Source: Maribellus sp. CM-23
Lineage (GTDB): Bacteria; Bacteroidota; Bacteroidia; Bacteroidales; Prolixibacteraceae
Direction of reading: 5' to 3'
NCBI RefSeq assembly: GCF_021354595.1
Contig: NZ_JADWYJ010000002.1
Span: forward strand, 310,001-374,000
Length of the DNA: 64,000 nucleotides
The position numbers were made by a program, and so were the translations under genes. This document shows, in pieces, positions 26,227 to 35,384 of the stretch. Numbering within the stretch: the first letter of the stretch is position 1; each line of letters starts with the position of its first letter. Under the pieces are notes generated by a model. It did no database searches. It worked only from the letters and a program-made list of their open reading frames with translations, and was not told the origin of the DNA.

Positions 26227-26805
26227 TCACAGGCCATACAGCTGTTTTTCAATCAACTGTATCAGCACATGAATCACTTTTATGTGAATTTCCTGCATCC
26301 GGTCTGAAAAAGCAGAAACAGGGGCACAAATGGCCCTATCAGAATGTTTGCGCAGCAGGTTATCGCTGTCGCCGGTGAGCGCCACTACCGTCATTCCCTT
26401 GTTTTTTGCCGCCAATGCCGCATTCACCACATTGGTGGAGTTGCCACTCGTACTAATCGCAAGAAGCACGTCACCTTTTTGCCCGAATGCCTCCACATAC
26501 CGACTGAAAACCTCCTCAAACGAAAAATCATTTCCCACACAGGTAATGTAAGCCGGATCATTGATCGCGACTGCCGGCAAGGGCTCCCGGTTGGTGCGGT
26601 ACCTTCCGGTCAATTCTTCGGCAAAGTGGCTTGCGTCGCACAACGAACCGCCATTCCCGCAACTGATTATTTTCTTCCCGGCTTTTAAAGCCCCGGCCAT
26701 TGCCTGCGCCGTTTGTTCGATGGCTTCTATGTTGGCAGCATTGTTCATGAATTGCTGCAGCTTGTCCATCGACTCGCCCAGACTACTCTGAATGATTTCT
26801 CTCAT
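26227..26805 (-). CDS. gmhA: Phosphoheptose isomerase
   Basis: 192 aa SIS-domain protein. SCGNGGSLCDASHFAEELTG, CVGNDFSFEEVFSRYVEAFG, STSGNSTN and QEIHIKVIHVLIQLIEKQL match GmhA, which converts sedoheptulose 7-phosphate to D-glycero-α/β-manno-heptose 7-phosphate for LPS and S-layer heptose. The catalytic Glu and His are present. It starts 2 bp after the stop of the ROK kinase, suggesting coupling and a sugar-phosphate route of the pair. Confidence 0.9.
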   Translation of the reverse strand: MREIIQSSLGESMDKLQQFMNNAANIEAIEQTAQAMAGALKAGKKIISCGNGGSLCDASHFAEELTGRYRTNREPLPAVAINDPAYITCVGNDFSFEEVFSRYVEAFGQKGDVLLAISTSGNSTNVVNAALAAKNKGMTVVALTGDSDNLLRKHSDRAICAPVSAFSDRMQEIHIKVIHVLIQLIEKQLYGL

Positions 26806-26807
26806 CT

Positions 26808-27785
26808 CTAAACTGTTTGGTTGATTAAGTTAAAAGCGATCGACACGGCGGCATAATCGCCAATACTTTCCCCCAGTTCGGCCGGTTTGATCCGGCATAC
26901 CTGCCGAGCCACGCTCAGGGCTTCTTTTTCCAGTGTTTTTTCAACCCAGGGATAAAAAAGGTTTTCGTTGCGCGCATAAATGCTTCCCAACACAATGCAC
27001 TCGGGGTTAAGAATGTCAATCAAAACCGATAAACCCAGCCCCAGGTAACTGGCCGATGTCCGGATGATTTCCAGTGCCAGTGCATCTCCGGCCTGGGCAT
27101 TTTCAGCCACCATTTTTGCTGAAACATCATCAATGTTCTCTCGTGCACACCAGTCGACCGTCTCTCCCATCTGGTACTTTTCCATCAGCGCCATTTTTGC
27201 CAGCTGGGCAATTCCCCCTCCGCTGGCAAAGCCTTCAAACGACCCCGCTTTTCCGTATCCCACGGGACCAAAATCAGCGAGCCTGATGTGGCCTACTTCT
27301 CCGGCGTTATCGTTGGTGCCGCTATACAACTGTCCGTTAAGGATGATACCTGCCCCCAAACCGGTTCCAAAGGTCAGAAAAACCATGTTCCGGGTTCCTC
27401 TTCCTGCTCCAAATTTCCATTCGGCCAGGGCACAGGCATTGGCATCGTTCTGTAGCGCACAGGGAATTCGGAAACGTTCGAAAATCTTCTGCACAATCGG
27501 AATGTTATCCCATCCCGGCAAATTGGGTGGCGACATAATCACTCCCTTTTCACTGTTCAAAGGCCCTCCGCAGCTGATTCCTATGGCACTTGTATTCTGC
27601 CGGGTTAAGCCGTGTTTCTGCATCGTTTGCTCCACATGTTCAAAAAGCTTAGTGAGCGTAGCTTCCACATCGCTTGTGGCAAACATCGTTTTATCCACGA
27701 TCTCTATCCCTACGGGTACTTCCCGGGCATATACAAGGGCTGTTTTTGTTCCCCCGATGTCGATACCCAAAACGTTTTTGTTCAT
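26808..27785 (-). CDS. ROK-family sugar kinase lacking the zinc cysteines
   Basis: 325 aa. ATP/sugar motifs IDIGGTKTALVY, LQNDANACALAEWKFG and FGTGLGAGIILNG are intact. The usual ROK zinc motif CxCGxxGC is replaced by VGYGKAGS (in the sequence after GEVGHIRLADFGP), so all three cysteines are missing; the GH histidine remains. Such cysteine-free ROK members occur, but a changed substrate or fold stability is possible. Directly upstream of gmhA, so it may phosphorylate a sugar in that route. Confidence 0.82.
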   Translation of the reverse strand: MNKNVLGIDIGGTKTALVYAREVPVGIEIVDKTMFATSDVEATLTKLFEHVEQTMQKHGLTRQNTSAIGISCGGPLNSEKGVIMSPPNLPGWDNIPIVQKIFERFRIPCALQNDANACALAEWKFGAGRGTRNMVFLTFGTGLGAGIILNGQLYSGTNDNAGEVGHIRLADFGPVGYGKAGSFEGFASGGGIAQLAKMALMEKYQMGETVDWCARENIDDVSAKMVAENAQAGDALALEIIRTSASYLGLGLSVLIDILNPECIVLGSIYARNENLFYPWVEKTLEKEALSVARQVCRIKPAELGESIGDYAAVSIAFNLINQTV

Positions 27786-27952
27786 AGTGTTTTTGCGTTT
27801 AATACAACCGCTGCAAGAGCCAACATAATAAAGACTTTAGACCTTTGCAGAAGTTTGCAGGCTTATGGTTTTGAATTCCGCCCAACCAACCATTCTTCGA
27901 ATATAGGAAATATTACAGAAGTTGAAGGTCTGAATTACAAAGCGCCCATCAC

Positions 27953-27985
27953 AAAAAAACGGAACTCACTTTCGTAAATTCCGTT
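27953..27985 (-). terminator. Terminator of the 28009-29838 gene
   Basis: On the minus strand AACGGAA and TTCCGTT form a stem with a T7 run after it; it lies about 25 bp past the stop codon of the gene. Confidence 0.75.
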
Positions 27986-28008
27986 TTCCTTATCGTCTTT
28001 TTTATGAC

Positions 28009-29838
28009 TTACAAATCCGCATTCAGCGCCGGGTATTTCTTTAACAGCAGTTCCAGCTCCTGTACCACTTCCCTTTTCTTTTCACCAAAAAGGTTTTGGT
28101 AGTAAGCGATCCCATCCTGCAGGTTCTTTCTGAATTTCTCGAGGTTCCGCTTCTCCTTCACATCTTCCGTATTCTGAAGAAAGGCTTCCACTCTCTCCTT
28201 AAAAATATCGAGGTACATGCTTAGCTCCTTGATAAACATGTTCGGACGCGGCATTTTGCTCAGCAGGTTTATTCGGCCATAAATATGGTCCACCATCTCC
28301 TTTAGTGTCGCCACCTTGTCGAAATAAGCCAGGTTAGGTCCCGGGCAAATCGTTACTTTATCGGTAGAGGCCACTTTAAGGTCTTTCGACAGCAAAGCCG
28401 AAACCCCCAGCCCAATGCACAAACACTCGGGCTCAATAATTTTATCGTAGGCTTTCTGATATGCTTCGCCGCTTAGCTTCTGTTCTTCCAGCTCTTGCAG
28501 CTTTTGGGTCTGGTACTGGCGCGATGCCGTACAAATGGGTTTTTCGGTGTATTCGGTATTGAATTTCAAAAAGCCTTTGGTACACGGAGTACCGGCTTTT
28601 CCTTCGGCAGCAAGTGCCAGCCTTCTCACGCTCATCGAGGCGCCTTTAATGCTGTTAAACGGCACGCCCAACGGCGACAAACCGCTAAAGTAGTATTCCT
28701 TTTCACTGCCTTTGGCCAACAGGTCCATTGTTTCGGTGTCGATGCTTACTGCTTCGGGCACCAAAAGAAAGGGAGATCCCCAGCCCACACTGTCCATGTT
28801 GTAATAATCGAGCAGGAAATTGTGCTCGTCGTTGGTTCCTACTCCGCCCTGTGCGGTAACTTTAATCTCGGGCGTTTCGGCAGGCTGCGGCAAGGCTTTC
28901 TTTTGCAAGGCCTCTCTGTAGCCTTCCAAACAGGTTGTATACAGTTGGTCGCGGTTTTGCCTGAATTCTTCTAGGATCGGCCCCAGCAAAACGCCTTGCG
29001 TTGGGAACGCATGCCCTCCGCAATTCACGCCCGATTCAATCCGGTATTCAGAAATCCACAATCCTTTGGCGGCAAGCATTTTTCCCTGCACCAGTGCCGA
29101 GCGAAAATCGCTCACCTTCAGAACAATTTTCTTTTTGATGTGGCCTTCACTGTCGGGAAAGAAATCTTCAAAATTTTCGATGTAGCTGTACAAGCGCGGA
29201 CTCATTCCGGCAGAAAGCACCAGCGACGAGCTCAGCGTACTGTTGGCAAAACCACGTAGGGCTGCGTGCGCATCGTTGTACTCGGCGGGCAGATCTTCAC
29301 CATCCTTCTGGTGTGCCTGGTCAAGCTTTGTCATGATGTTAACATCGATAGATCCCAGCGGTAATTTCTCGTGTACCCACTTCGAAAACTCTTCCACCGC
29401 CTTTTTACCTTTTTCGCCGATGTTTAGTTTTTTCTTCAGCGAAGAGGTATCGGGCAGTAACTCCAGGTACTTTTCAAACTCTCCGCCAGCATGTGTTACA
29501 CTATGTTTTAACTCGTCGAACTTTCGCGCCACAATTTCTTCTACCATGTTCAGGTACGAAGTAATACGTTTGGCCCGAAAATCATCCACCTTTTGAGTTA
29601 TGCCCTTAAAGGGAATATCAAACTTTTTGCAGTAAAATTCCCGCATTTTCTCCATCAGTCCATCATCTACCAGCGAGATGACCGACGAAATACCATAAGG
29701 CGCAACATTAATGGGTGTGTCTATGGAATATCCCACTCCCAGAACCGGGATGTGGAAAGAATGTCCTTCAAAAATCTTCATATAAAGCTGCATAAAAAAA
29801 GGAACGGAATGTGACTCTCGTTCCAGGTTATCGTTCAT
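28009..29838 (-). CDS. Large protein with possible FMN-type TIM-barrel (nitronate-monooxygenase-like) core
   Basis: 609 aa from ATG at 29838; an upstream TTG at 29883 is less likely. Segments IPVLGVGYSIDTPINVAPYG, ESGVNCGGHAFPTQG, VTAQGGVGTNDEHNFL and SVGWGSPFLLVPEA are spaced like the core of IMPDH/nitronate-monooxygenase TIM barrels, with GGHA and QGGVGT as the likely phosphate-binding motifs. The first ~200 and last ~120 residues are helical, unlike ordinary 2-nitropropane dioxygenases of about 330 aa. Cysteines are scattered (CLCIGLG, CTASR). Divergent from a TetR gene. No confident function. Confidence 0.5.
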   Translation of the reverse strand: MNDNLERESHSVPFFMQLYMKIFEGHSFHIPVLGVGYSIDTPINVAPYGISSVISLVDDGLMEKMREFYCKKFDIPFKGITQKVDDFRAKRITSYLNMVEEIVARKFDELKHSVTHAGGEFEKYLELLPDTSSLKKKLNIGEKGKKAVEEFSKWVHEKLPLGSIDVNIMTKLDQAHQKDGEDLPAEYNDAHAALRGFANSTLSSSLVLSAGMSPRLYSYIENFEDFFPDSEGHIKKKIVLKVSDFRSALVQGKMLAAKGLWISEYRIESGVNCGGHAFPTQGVLLGPILEEFRQNRDQLYTTCLEGYREALQKKALPQPAETPEIKVTAQGGVGTNDEHNFLLDYYNMDSVGWGSPFLLVPEAVSIDTETMDLLAKGSEKEYYFSGLSPLGVPFNSIKGASMSVRRLALAAEGKAGTPCTKGFLKFNTEYTEKPICTASRQYQTQKLQELEEQKLSGEAYQKAYDKIIEPECLCIGLGVSALLSKDLKVASTDKVTICPGPNLAYFDKVATLKEMVDHIYGRINLLSKMPRPNMFIKELSMYLDIFKERVEAFLQNTEDVKEKRNLEKFRKNLQDGIAYYQNLFGEKKREVVQELELLLKKYPALNADL

Positions 29839-30080
29839 ATATTCGAAGACAAAGTAAGCAAGGAATTCCGAAGCAATTTGCAACTATTAGTGCATCCAGT
29901 CATTTTGTCGGCTTATTTTGAATTAATCTTCAATCGCCTGTCCATTCATCAAACTTATTCGTCCAAAGTTCGAAAAACACTTTTAATTGACCATCCGGTC
30001 ATTTTCTTATCCATTTTCTTGGATGTTTCAAAAGAAGCGCCTACCTTTGACCGACCGTTCATTCATAAAAACATAAAACG

Positions 30081-30671
30081 ATGCCTCGAAGTCCGGAACA
30101 ATTTAACGATATCAGAAAACAGAAGAAACAATTGATCATGGATACGGCGCTGGAACTCTTTGCAGAAAACGGGTTCCACGCCACCTCCATCAGCCAGATC
30201 GCCAGCAAAGCCAAAATTTCGAAAGGCCTTACCTACAATTATTTTGAAAGCAAAGATCAGATTCTTTACGAGATCATGGACCAGGGTTTTAACGAGATCT
30301 ATGACAACCTTGACATCAATCACGACGGTGCTTTAACCGAAGAAGAATTCAAATATTTTATTCGCCGAAATTTTGAGCTGGTGCGCGAAAACACGCAGTA
30401 CTGGAAACTACTTTTCTCGCTCCTCCTACAGCCAAAAGTTTCGCTGCTTTTTGCTGAAAATTACAAGGAAAAAGCCGGGCCGATCATGGGAATGTTCTAC
30501 CAGTTTATTGTTTCGTGCGGCAGCAAAGAACCCGAAAAGGATCTGATGGCCGTATCGGCGATGATTGAGGGCGCCTTTCTTTACCTGGTTGCAGCTCCCG
30601 AAATGTTCGAGGGCGATAAAATGGAGCAGGCTGTTATCGACAACTGTCTGAAAATCATAAAAACAAACTAA
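30081..30671 (+). CDS. TetR-family transcriptional regulator
   Basis: 196 aa. N-terminal HTH (QLIMDTALELFAENGFHATS, ISQIASKAKISKGLTYNYFE) is typical; the C-terminal domain binds an unknown ligand. It is 10 bp from the LolA-like gene and probably heads and regulates that operon. Upstream (30044-30063, GACCGACCGTTCATTCAT) there are short repeats of TTCAT/GACCG resembling a TetR-type operator. Confidence 0.9.
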   Translation: MPRSPEQFNDIRKQKKQLIMDTALELFAENGFHATSISQIASKAKISKGLTYNYFESKDQILYEIMDQGFNEIYDNLDINHDGALTEEEFKYFIRRNFELVRENTQYWKLLFSLLLQPKVSLLFAENYKEKAGPIMGMFYQFIVSCGSKEPEKDLMAVSAMIEGAFLYLVAAPEMFEGDKMEQAVIDNCLKIIKTN

Positions 30672-30681
30672 AATACACACC

Positions 30682-31461
30682 ATGCATCGTATGAAACTAC
30701 CAATAAAACAGGCATTCAAGGTATTTTTCACCTTTCTGCTAGTGGCCGGCGCCCTGCCAGGAAAAGCCCAATCCATCAACATAGAAGAAATAGTACGGCA
30801 GGCCGATGAGAAATTTAGGGGAACCTCCAGCATCGGAGAGCTAACGATGATCATTGAACGGCCCACCTGGTCGCGCACCGTTTCGATGAAGAACTGGACC
30901 CTCGGAAACGATTATTCGCTGATCTACATCAGCGCTCCGGCCAAGGAAAAGGGGCAGGTGTTTCTGAAACGCGACAACGAAATGTGGAACTGGGTGCCCA
31001 ACATCGAACGGATGATCAAAATTCCGCCGTCGATGATGATGCAGTCGTGGATGGGCTCCGACTTTACCAACGACGACCTGGTAAAGGAATCTTCGATGGC
31101 CGACGATTATGACCAGGAACTGCTGGGAGAAGAGAAAATACAGGACTACCTGTGCTATAAAATTCAACTCATCCCCCACGACGATGCGGCGGTGGTTTGG
31201 GGGGAAGTGATCATGTGGATATCCAAAGAAGAGCATCATTGGCTGAAAGCTGAGTTTTACGATGAAGACGGATACCTTGTTAACACCGAAATTCTGAGCG
31301 ACATAAAAAAAATGGATGACCGCGTGATGCCGACCCGGCTGGAAATGATTCCGGCCGATGAAGAAGGCAACAAAACAGTCCTGATCTTCAATCAAATCGA
31401 CTTTAACGTAAAAATCGAAGAAAGCTTTTTCTCGCAGCAGAATATGAAGAGCATTAGATAG
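30682..31461 (+). CDS. LolA-like outer-membrane lipoprotein-sorting protein
   Basis: 259 aa with a signal peptide (AFKVFFTFLLVAGALPGKAQ). The mature part (GTSSIGELTMIIERPTWSRT, MKNWTLGNDYSLIYISAPAK, VMPTRLEMIPADE) matches the LolA-like family PF17131, periplasmic carriers that accompany ABC or RND/MmpL exporters. It is followed by two FtsX-type permeases and an ATPase, so a role as periplasmic carrier or partner of that exporter is likely. The substrate could be a lipid or lipoprotein. Confidence 0.85.
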   Translation: MHRMKLPIKQAFKVFFTFLLVAGALPGKAQSINIEEIVRQADEKFRGTSSIGELTMIIERPTWSRTVSMKNWTLGNDYSLIYISAPAKEKGQVFLKRDNEMWNWVPNIERMIKIPPSMMMQSWMGSDFTNDDLVKESSMADDYDQELLGEEKIQDYLCYKIQLIPHDDAAVVWGEVIMWISKEEHHWLKAEFYDEDGYLVNTEILSDIKKMDDRVMPTRLEMIPADEEGNKTVLIFNQIDFNVKIEESFFSQQNMKSIR

Positions 31462-31510
31462 GGATGGAGGGACTGAAGGACAGAAGGATTGAAGGATAGA
31501 AGGATTGAGT
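31461..31510 (+). repeat. GGATTGA-word cluster, left arm around S23 gene
   Basis: A run of GGAxTGA-like words (GGATGGAGGGACTGAAGGAC then GAAGGATTGAAGGATAG). The reverse complement of similar words occurs at 31943-32017 on the other side of the four-helix-bundle gene. Confidence 0.55.
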
Positions 31511-31544
31511 TTTAAAAATTGGCTAACTCTAAAACAAAATAGCA

Positions 31545-31913
31545 ATGCACGAAAATGACAACATCCGATTCAGAGAAGAGATGAAGGCTCGCCTGAAAAA
31601 GTTTGTACTTGATCTTATCAGGATCTGCCAGGGATTACCGCATACACAGGAAACCAACATTATTAAAAATCAATTATTAAGATCCGGAAGTTCTGTCTAC
31701 GCCAATTACCGGGCTGCCTGCCGCGCTCGATCTAAAGCTGAATTCTTTAGCAAACTCAGTATTGTGGTAGAAGAAGCAGATGAAACCGAAATGTGGTTGG
31801 ATTTATTAATTGAATCCAAACTAAGCGACACTGAAGAAACCAAACAACTCTATCGGGAAAGTCTGGAAATACTCAAAATAATGGCATCGGCCAGAAAAAA
31901 CACAAAACTTTAG
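31545..31913 (+). CDS. Four-helix-bundle (S23/Avd-like) protein
   Basis: 122 aa, almost wholly helical. LKKFVLDLIRICQGLP, NIIKNQLLRSGSSVYANYRA and FFSKLSIVVEEADETEMWL match the family named for the 23S rRNA intervening-sequence protein, also used as DGR accessory (Avd) proteins. Neither an rRNA nor a reverse transcriptase is adjacent. It interrupts the exporter operon and is flanked by inverted repeat clusters, suggesting it moved in as a unit. Confidence 0.85.
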   Translation: MHENDNIRFREEMKARLKKFVLDLIRICQGLPHTQETNIIKNQLLRSGSSVYANYRAACRARSKAEFFSKLSIVVEEADETEMWLDLLIESKLSDTEETKQLYRESLEILKIMASARKNTKL

Positions 31914-31942
31914 AAACATGAAATTTATTCAAAATAAACCAT

Positions 31943-32017
31943 TCAATCCTTCATCTCATCTGTTCGTCAACATTTTAACTGATCAGTCCGTCAATCCTTC
32001 AACAAATCAATCCTTAC
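31943..32017 (-). repeat. GGATTGA-word cluster, right arm around S23 gene
   Basis: On the minus strand it reads GAAGGATTGACGGACTGATC and ATGAAGGATTGAATGG: the same words as 31461-31510, in inverted orientation. The cluster runs up to the ATG of the permease gene. Confidence 0.5.
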
Positions 32018-32018
32018 A

Positions 32019-33239
32019 ATGAGAACCAACATCAAACTGGCCTGGCGCAACCTCTGGCGCAACCGACGGAGAACGTTCATAGCGATATCCTCGATTGTTT
32101 TTAGCGTGTTGCTGGCATCGTGGATGCGATCGATGCAGGAAGGCTCGTACGACAGCATGATCGAAAATTCGGTCAAATTTTATTCCGGTTATCTGCAGGT
32201 GCAGGACACCGCTTTCTGGAACGAACGAACGCTTGACAACAGCTTTGCCGCAAGTGATGAATTAAAGGAATCGATCAGTCAAATTCCCGATGTCACACTG
32301 GTGGCGAATCGAATCGAGTCTTTTGCACTGGCAGCCAATCATCTGAAAAGCAAACCGGCCATGGTAATGGGAATTGAGCCCAAAGCAGAAGACCAGATCA
32401 CCAAAATATCGCAGAAAGTTAAAAAAGGCAGTTTCCTGAAAACCGGGGACAAAGGCGCACTGCTAGGCGAAGGACTGGCCAGGTACCTGAACCTGGATGT
32501 TGGCGATACACTGGTAATGATCAGTCAGGGCTATCACGGAATAAGCGCCAGCGGGTTATTCTTAATTACAGGTCTACTCTCCCACCCCAACCAGGAATTT
32601 AACAACCGCATGGTGTACCTGGACATTGATGCCGCGCGGGATTTCTACTCAGCCAACGGGCTTTCAACCTCGCTGGTGGTAATGGCACACAACCATTACG
32701 AGGTGAAACACCTGAAAAAAGAAATTTCAAAGCTTCTTCTGGCGGGCAACCGTGTAATGACCTGGACCGAAATGCAACCCGACCTGGAGCAGCTTATTGA
32801 AAGCGACCGGGGAAGTGGCAAAATCATGCTGGGAATCTTGTACATGGTTATTGCATTTGGCATGTTCAGCGTTGTACTAATGATGGTAAAAGAACGCTCC
32901 CGCGAGTTTGGAGTGGTCCATGCCGTGGGAATGCAAAAAAGCAAACTCTCGACGATTGTATTTCTTGAAACGATCTTCATCGGTCTCATCGGCTGTTCGG
33001 TGGGCGTACTCATCAGTTACCTGTTTTGCACCTACTTCTACTTTCATCCGATCCCCATGTCGGGAAAAATGGCTGAAGCCTACGAGCAATACGGAATGGA
33101 GCCCTTTCTTTACTTTTCGCTGAAAGCCTCGCTCTTCTACAGCCAGATGATACTGGTGTTCCTGCTCAGTGTGTTTATTTCCGTCTTCCCGATGTACAAT
33201 ATTCAACGGCTGAAAATTACCAAAGCCATGCGAAATTAA
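32019..33239 (+). CDS. ABC transporter permease (FtsX/LolE type) 1
   Basis: 406 aa. One N-terminal membrane helix (AISSIVFSVLLASWM), a large periplasmic domain (~60-260) and three C-terminal helices with the FtsX core (IAFGMFSVVLMMVKERSREFGVV). LolC/E- and MacB-type exporters share this layout. The second permease is a distinct paralogue, so they probably form a heterodimer with the ATPase at 34701. Likely exports lipid or lipoprotein. Confidence 0.9.
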   Translation: MRTNIKLAWRNLWRNRRRTFIAISSIVFSVLLASWMRSMQEGSYDSMIENSVKFYSGYLQVQDTAFWNERTLDNSFAASDELKESISQIPDVTLVANRIESFALAANHLKSKPAMVMGIEPKAEDQITKISQKVKKGSFLKTGDKGALLGEGLARYLNLDVGDTLVMISQGYHGISASGLFLITGLLSHPNQEFNNRMVYLDIDAARDFYSANGLSTSLVVMAHNHYEVKHLKKEISKLLLAGNRVMTWTEMQPDLEQLIESDRGSGKIMLGILYMVIAFGMFSVVLMMVKERSREFGVVHAVGMQKSKLSTIVFLETIFIGLIGCSVGVLISYLFCTYFYFHPIPMSGKMAEAYEQYGMEPFLYFSLKASLFYSQMILVFLLSVFISVFPMYNIQRLKITKAMRN

Positions 33240-33384
33240 ATCAGTTAACAGTGAGCAGTCGCAGTGCACAGTTAAGAGATAACAAAATGAGAAATAAAAA
33301 TAGCAGTAAGCAAAAATTGGCATTACAAGTTGCGGAAAATACTTCCGTCTTCGGTCTTCTAACTTCAATCAAATTTTACGAATT

Positions 33385-34605
33385 ATGATCTTATCAATAG
33401 CCTGGAGAAATGTATGGAGGAACAAGCTGCGCAGCATTATTATGATTGTTGCCATTGCCCTGGGATTGATCGCCGGTGTTTTTGCGACAGCTTTTATGCT
33501 GGGCGCGGTTGAATCCAGGATTGAATCGGCGACCCGTACAGAATTGGCACACTTGCAGGTACATGCTCCTCATTTCATGGATAACAACGAAACCGGATTA
33601 TTCATCAACAACGCCGGTGAATTAACACGGAAAATCGAACAGCTCGATGAAGTGGACGCTGCCAGCTACCGGTTAATTGCCGAGCCGTTTATTATGGCGG
33701 CACACGGAACCGGCGGAGGGAAAATGTTGGGAATTGTTCCGGAAATGGAGAAAGAGGTCACCAACATCTCGCAAAAACTCGTTGAAGGAACCTACCTTGA
33801 AAAAACCAGTCGGATGCCCCCAGTACTGATTGGTGAAAAACTGGCCAAGAAACTAAAGTTGAAAGTCGGTTCGAAGCTAAACGTACAAATGGTGGATATG
33901 AACGGCGATCTGTCGTCGAAAGGCTACCGCGTAAGTGGAATTTACCGGACCGTAAATACCGGTTTTGATGAAACCAACCTTTTTGTTTTGTACGACGACC
34001 TGAAAAAGCAGTTGGGTATGCAGGGCGACGTGGCGCACGAAATAGCCATGATTTGCGACGATGCCAACACGGTGGATGACGTAAAAACAAAAGTGCAGCA
34101 ACTAACCGGAAACGACGATGTTAAAACCTGGAAAGAAATCAGCCCCGAAATGTCGATCCTTACCGAATCGATGGACCAGTACATGTACATTTTTATTCTG
34201 ATCATCTTGCTGGGGCTCTGTTTTGGCATCGTCAACACCATGTTGATGGCTGTGCTCGAGCGCACCAAGGAAATCGGAATGCTGATGGCAGTAGGGATGA
34301 ACAAACGAAAAGTTTTTGGGATGATTATGCTCGAATCGGTGATGCTGACATTGACCGGAGGATTACTCGGAGTTCTGATCGGCTCGCTTATTACCAAGTA
34401 TTTTGAAACGCGGCCAATAGATGTCTCGGCATTTTCAGAAGGGCTGGAGAAATACGGATACGCAACAAAGGTATATACGACCCTTCAGCCCGATACGCTG
34501 GTAATTATAACCATCCTGGTAATTATAACCGGTATGATCTCGGCCATTTACCCGGCACGAAAAGCGTTGAAACTCAACCCGGCGGAAGCGACGAGAACAG
34601 AATAA
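33385..34605 (+). CDS. ABC transporter permease (FtsX/LolE type) 2
   Basis: 406 aa. N-terminal helix (SIIMIVAIALGLIAGVFATAF), large periplasmic domain, and three C-terminal helices with the FtsX core (LGLCFGIVNTMLMAVLERTK). It is the paralogue of the previous gene and has the same length. The 145-bp gap between the two holds AGTGxxCAG-type repeat words (33242-33275). Confidence 0.9.
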   Translation: MILSIAWRNVWRNKLRSIIMIVAIALGLIAGVFATAFMLGAVESRIESATRTELAHLQVHAPHFMDNNETGLFINNAGELTRKIEQLDEVDAASYRLIAEPFIMAAHGTGGGKMLGIVPEMEKEVTNISQKLVEGTYLEKTSRMPPVLIGEKLAKKLKLKVGSKLNVQMVDMNGDLSSKGYRVSGIYRTVNTGFDETNLFVLYDDLKKQLGMQGDVAHEIAMICDDANTVDDVKTKVQQLTGNDDVKTWKEISPEMSILTESMDQYMYIFILIILLGLCFGIVNTMLMAVLERTKEIGMLMAVGMNKRKVFGMIMLESVMLTLTGGLLGVLIGSLITKYFETRPIDVSAFSEGLEKYGYATKVYTTLQPDTLVIITILVIITGMISAIYPARKALKLNPAEATRTE

Positions 34606-34700
34606 GACTAGGGATTGATTTGGAGAGGGATTGAAGGAATGAATCAGTAAACCAGAAGCTCATGACTCACTGCTCATGGCTCGTAGCAAAAATATACATC
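34606..34700. repeat. Repeat-word spacer between permease and ATPase genes
   Basis: Contains GGGATTGATTTGGAGAGGGA and GGATTGAAGGAATGAATC, the same word family found at 23354 and 31461. No gene. Confidence 0.4.
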
Positions 34701-35384
34701 ATGAAAATCATAGAAATAAAAAACCTGCACAAGATTTACAACAGCGATTCGGTAGCGGTGCATGCCGTAAATGGGATCGATGTTTCGTTTGAAGAAGGCG
34801 AATTCACCGCCATTGTTGGTCCTTCGGGATCGGGAAAAACCACTTTGCTGAACATTATCGGCGGGCTGGATGATGCCACGGAAGGCAGCGTTGAAATTGA
34901 AGGAGTAAAAATCAATGAACTTTCGGCGCGAAAACTAACCGATTTCCGGATGAAAAACATCGGCTTTGTTTTTCAGGCCTACAACCTGATTCCGGTTCTG
35001 ACTGCCAAAGAAAACGTGGAGTTTATCATGCACCTGCAAGGGACCAACAAAACCGACCGCGAAGCCAGAACCTCTGAACTTTTAAAAGCGGTAGGATTGG
35101 GGGAAATGATGGATCGCCGGCCATCAAAACTTTCGGGAGGGCAACAGCAACGCGTAGCGGTAGCCCGTGCGCTGGCATCGAAACCCAAATTTGTTTTGGC
35201 CGATGAACCAACTGCCAACCTGGATTCACACTCCACTGAAAATCTTCTTGATATCATGGAACAACTTAATAAAGAAGAAAAAATTACGTTTATTTTTTCG
35301 ACACACGACCAACGCGTGGTAAACAAAGCACGCCGCGTAATTACGGTCGAAGATGGGAAAATAATAAGCGACATTTCAAAATGA
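34701..35384 (+). CDS. ABC transporter ATPase (LolD/MacB type)
   Basis: 227 aa from ATG at 34701 (MKIIEIKNLHKIYN). Walker A GPSGSGKTTLLN, signature LSGGQQQRVAVARAL and Walker B FVLADEPTANLDS, plus a VNGIDVSFEEGEF start, place it in the LolD/MacB/FtsE group. It drives the two FtsX-type permeases of the same operon. Its stop overlaps the next ATG by 4 bp (ATGA), so translation is coupled to the CAP-domain protein. Confidence 0.95.
   Translation: MKIIEIKNLHKIYNSDSVAVHAVNGIDVSFEEGEFTAIVGPSGSGKTTLLNIIGGLDDATEGSVEIEGVKINELSARKLTDFRMKNIGFVFQAYNLIPVLTAKENVEFIMHLQGTNKTDREARTSELLKAVGLGEMMDRRPSKLSGGQQQRVAVARALASKPKFVLADEPTANLDSHSTENLLDIMEQLNKEEKITFIFSTHDQRVVNKARRVITVEDGKIISDISK

Noticed and set aside
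27064..27828. 254-codon ORF antisense to the ROK kinase
   Set aside because: Shadow ORF: proline-rich translation without domain; kinase motifs lie on the other strand.
31545..31913. Diversity-generating retroelement (Avd gene)
   Set aside because: The four-helix-bundle protein could be Avd-like, but there is no reverse transcriptase or template repeat nearby.
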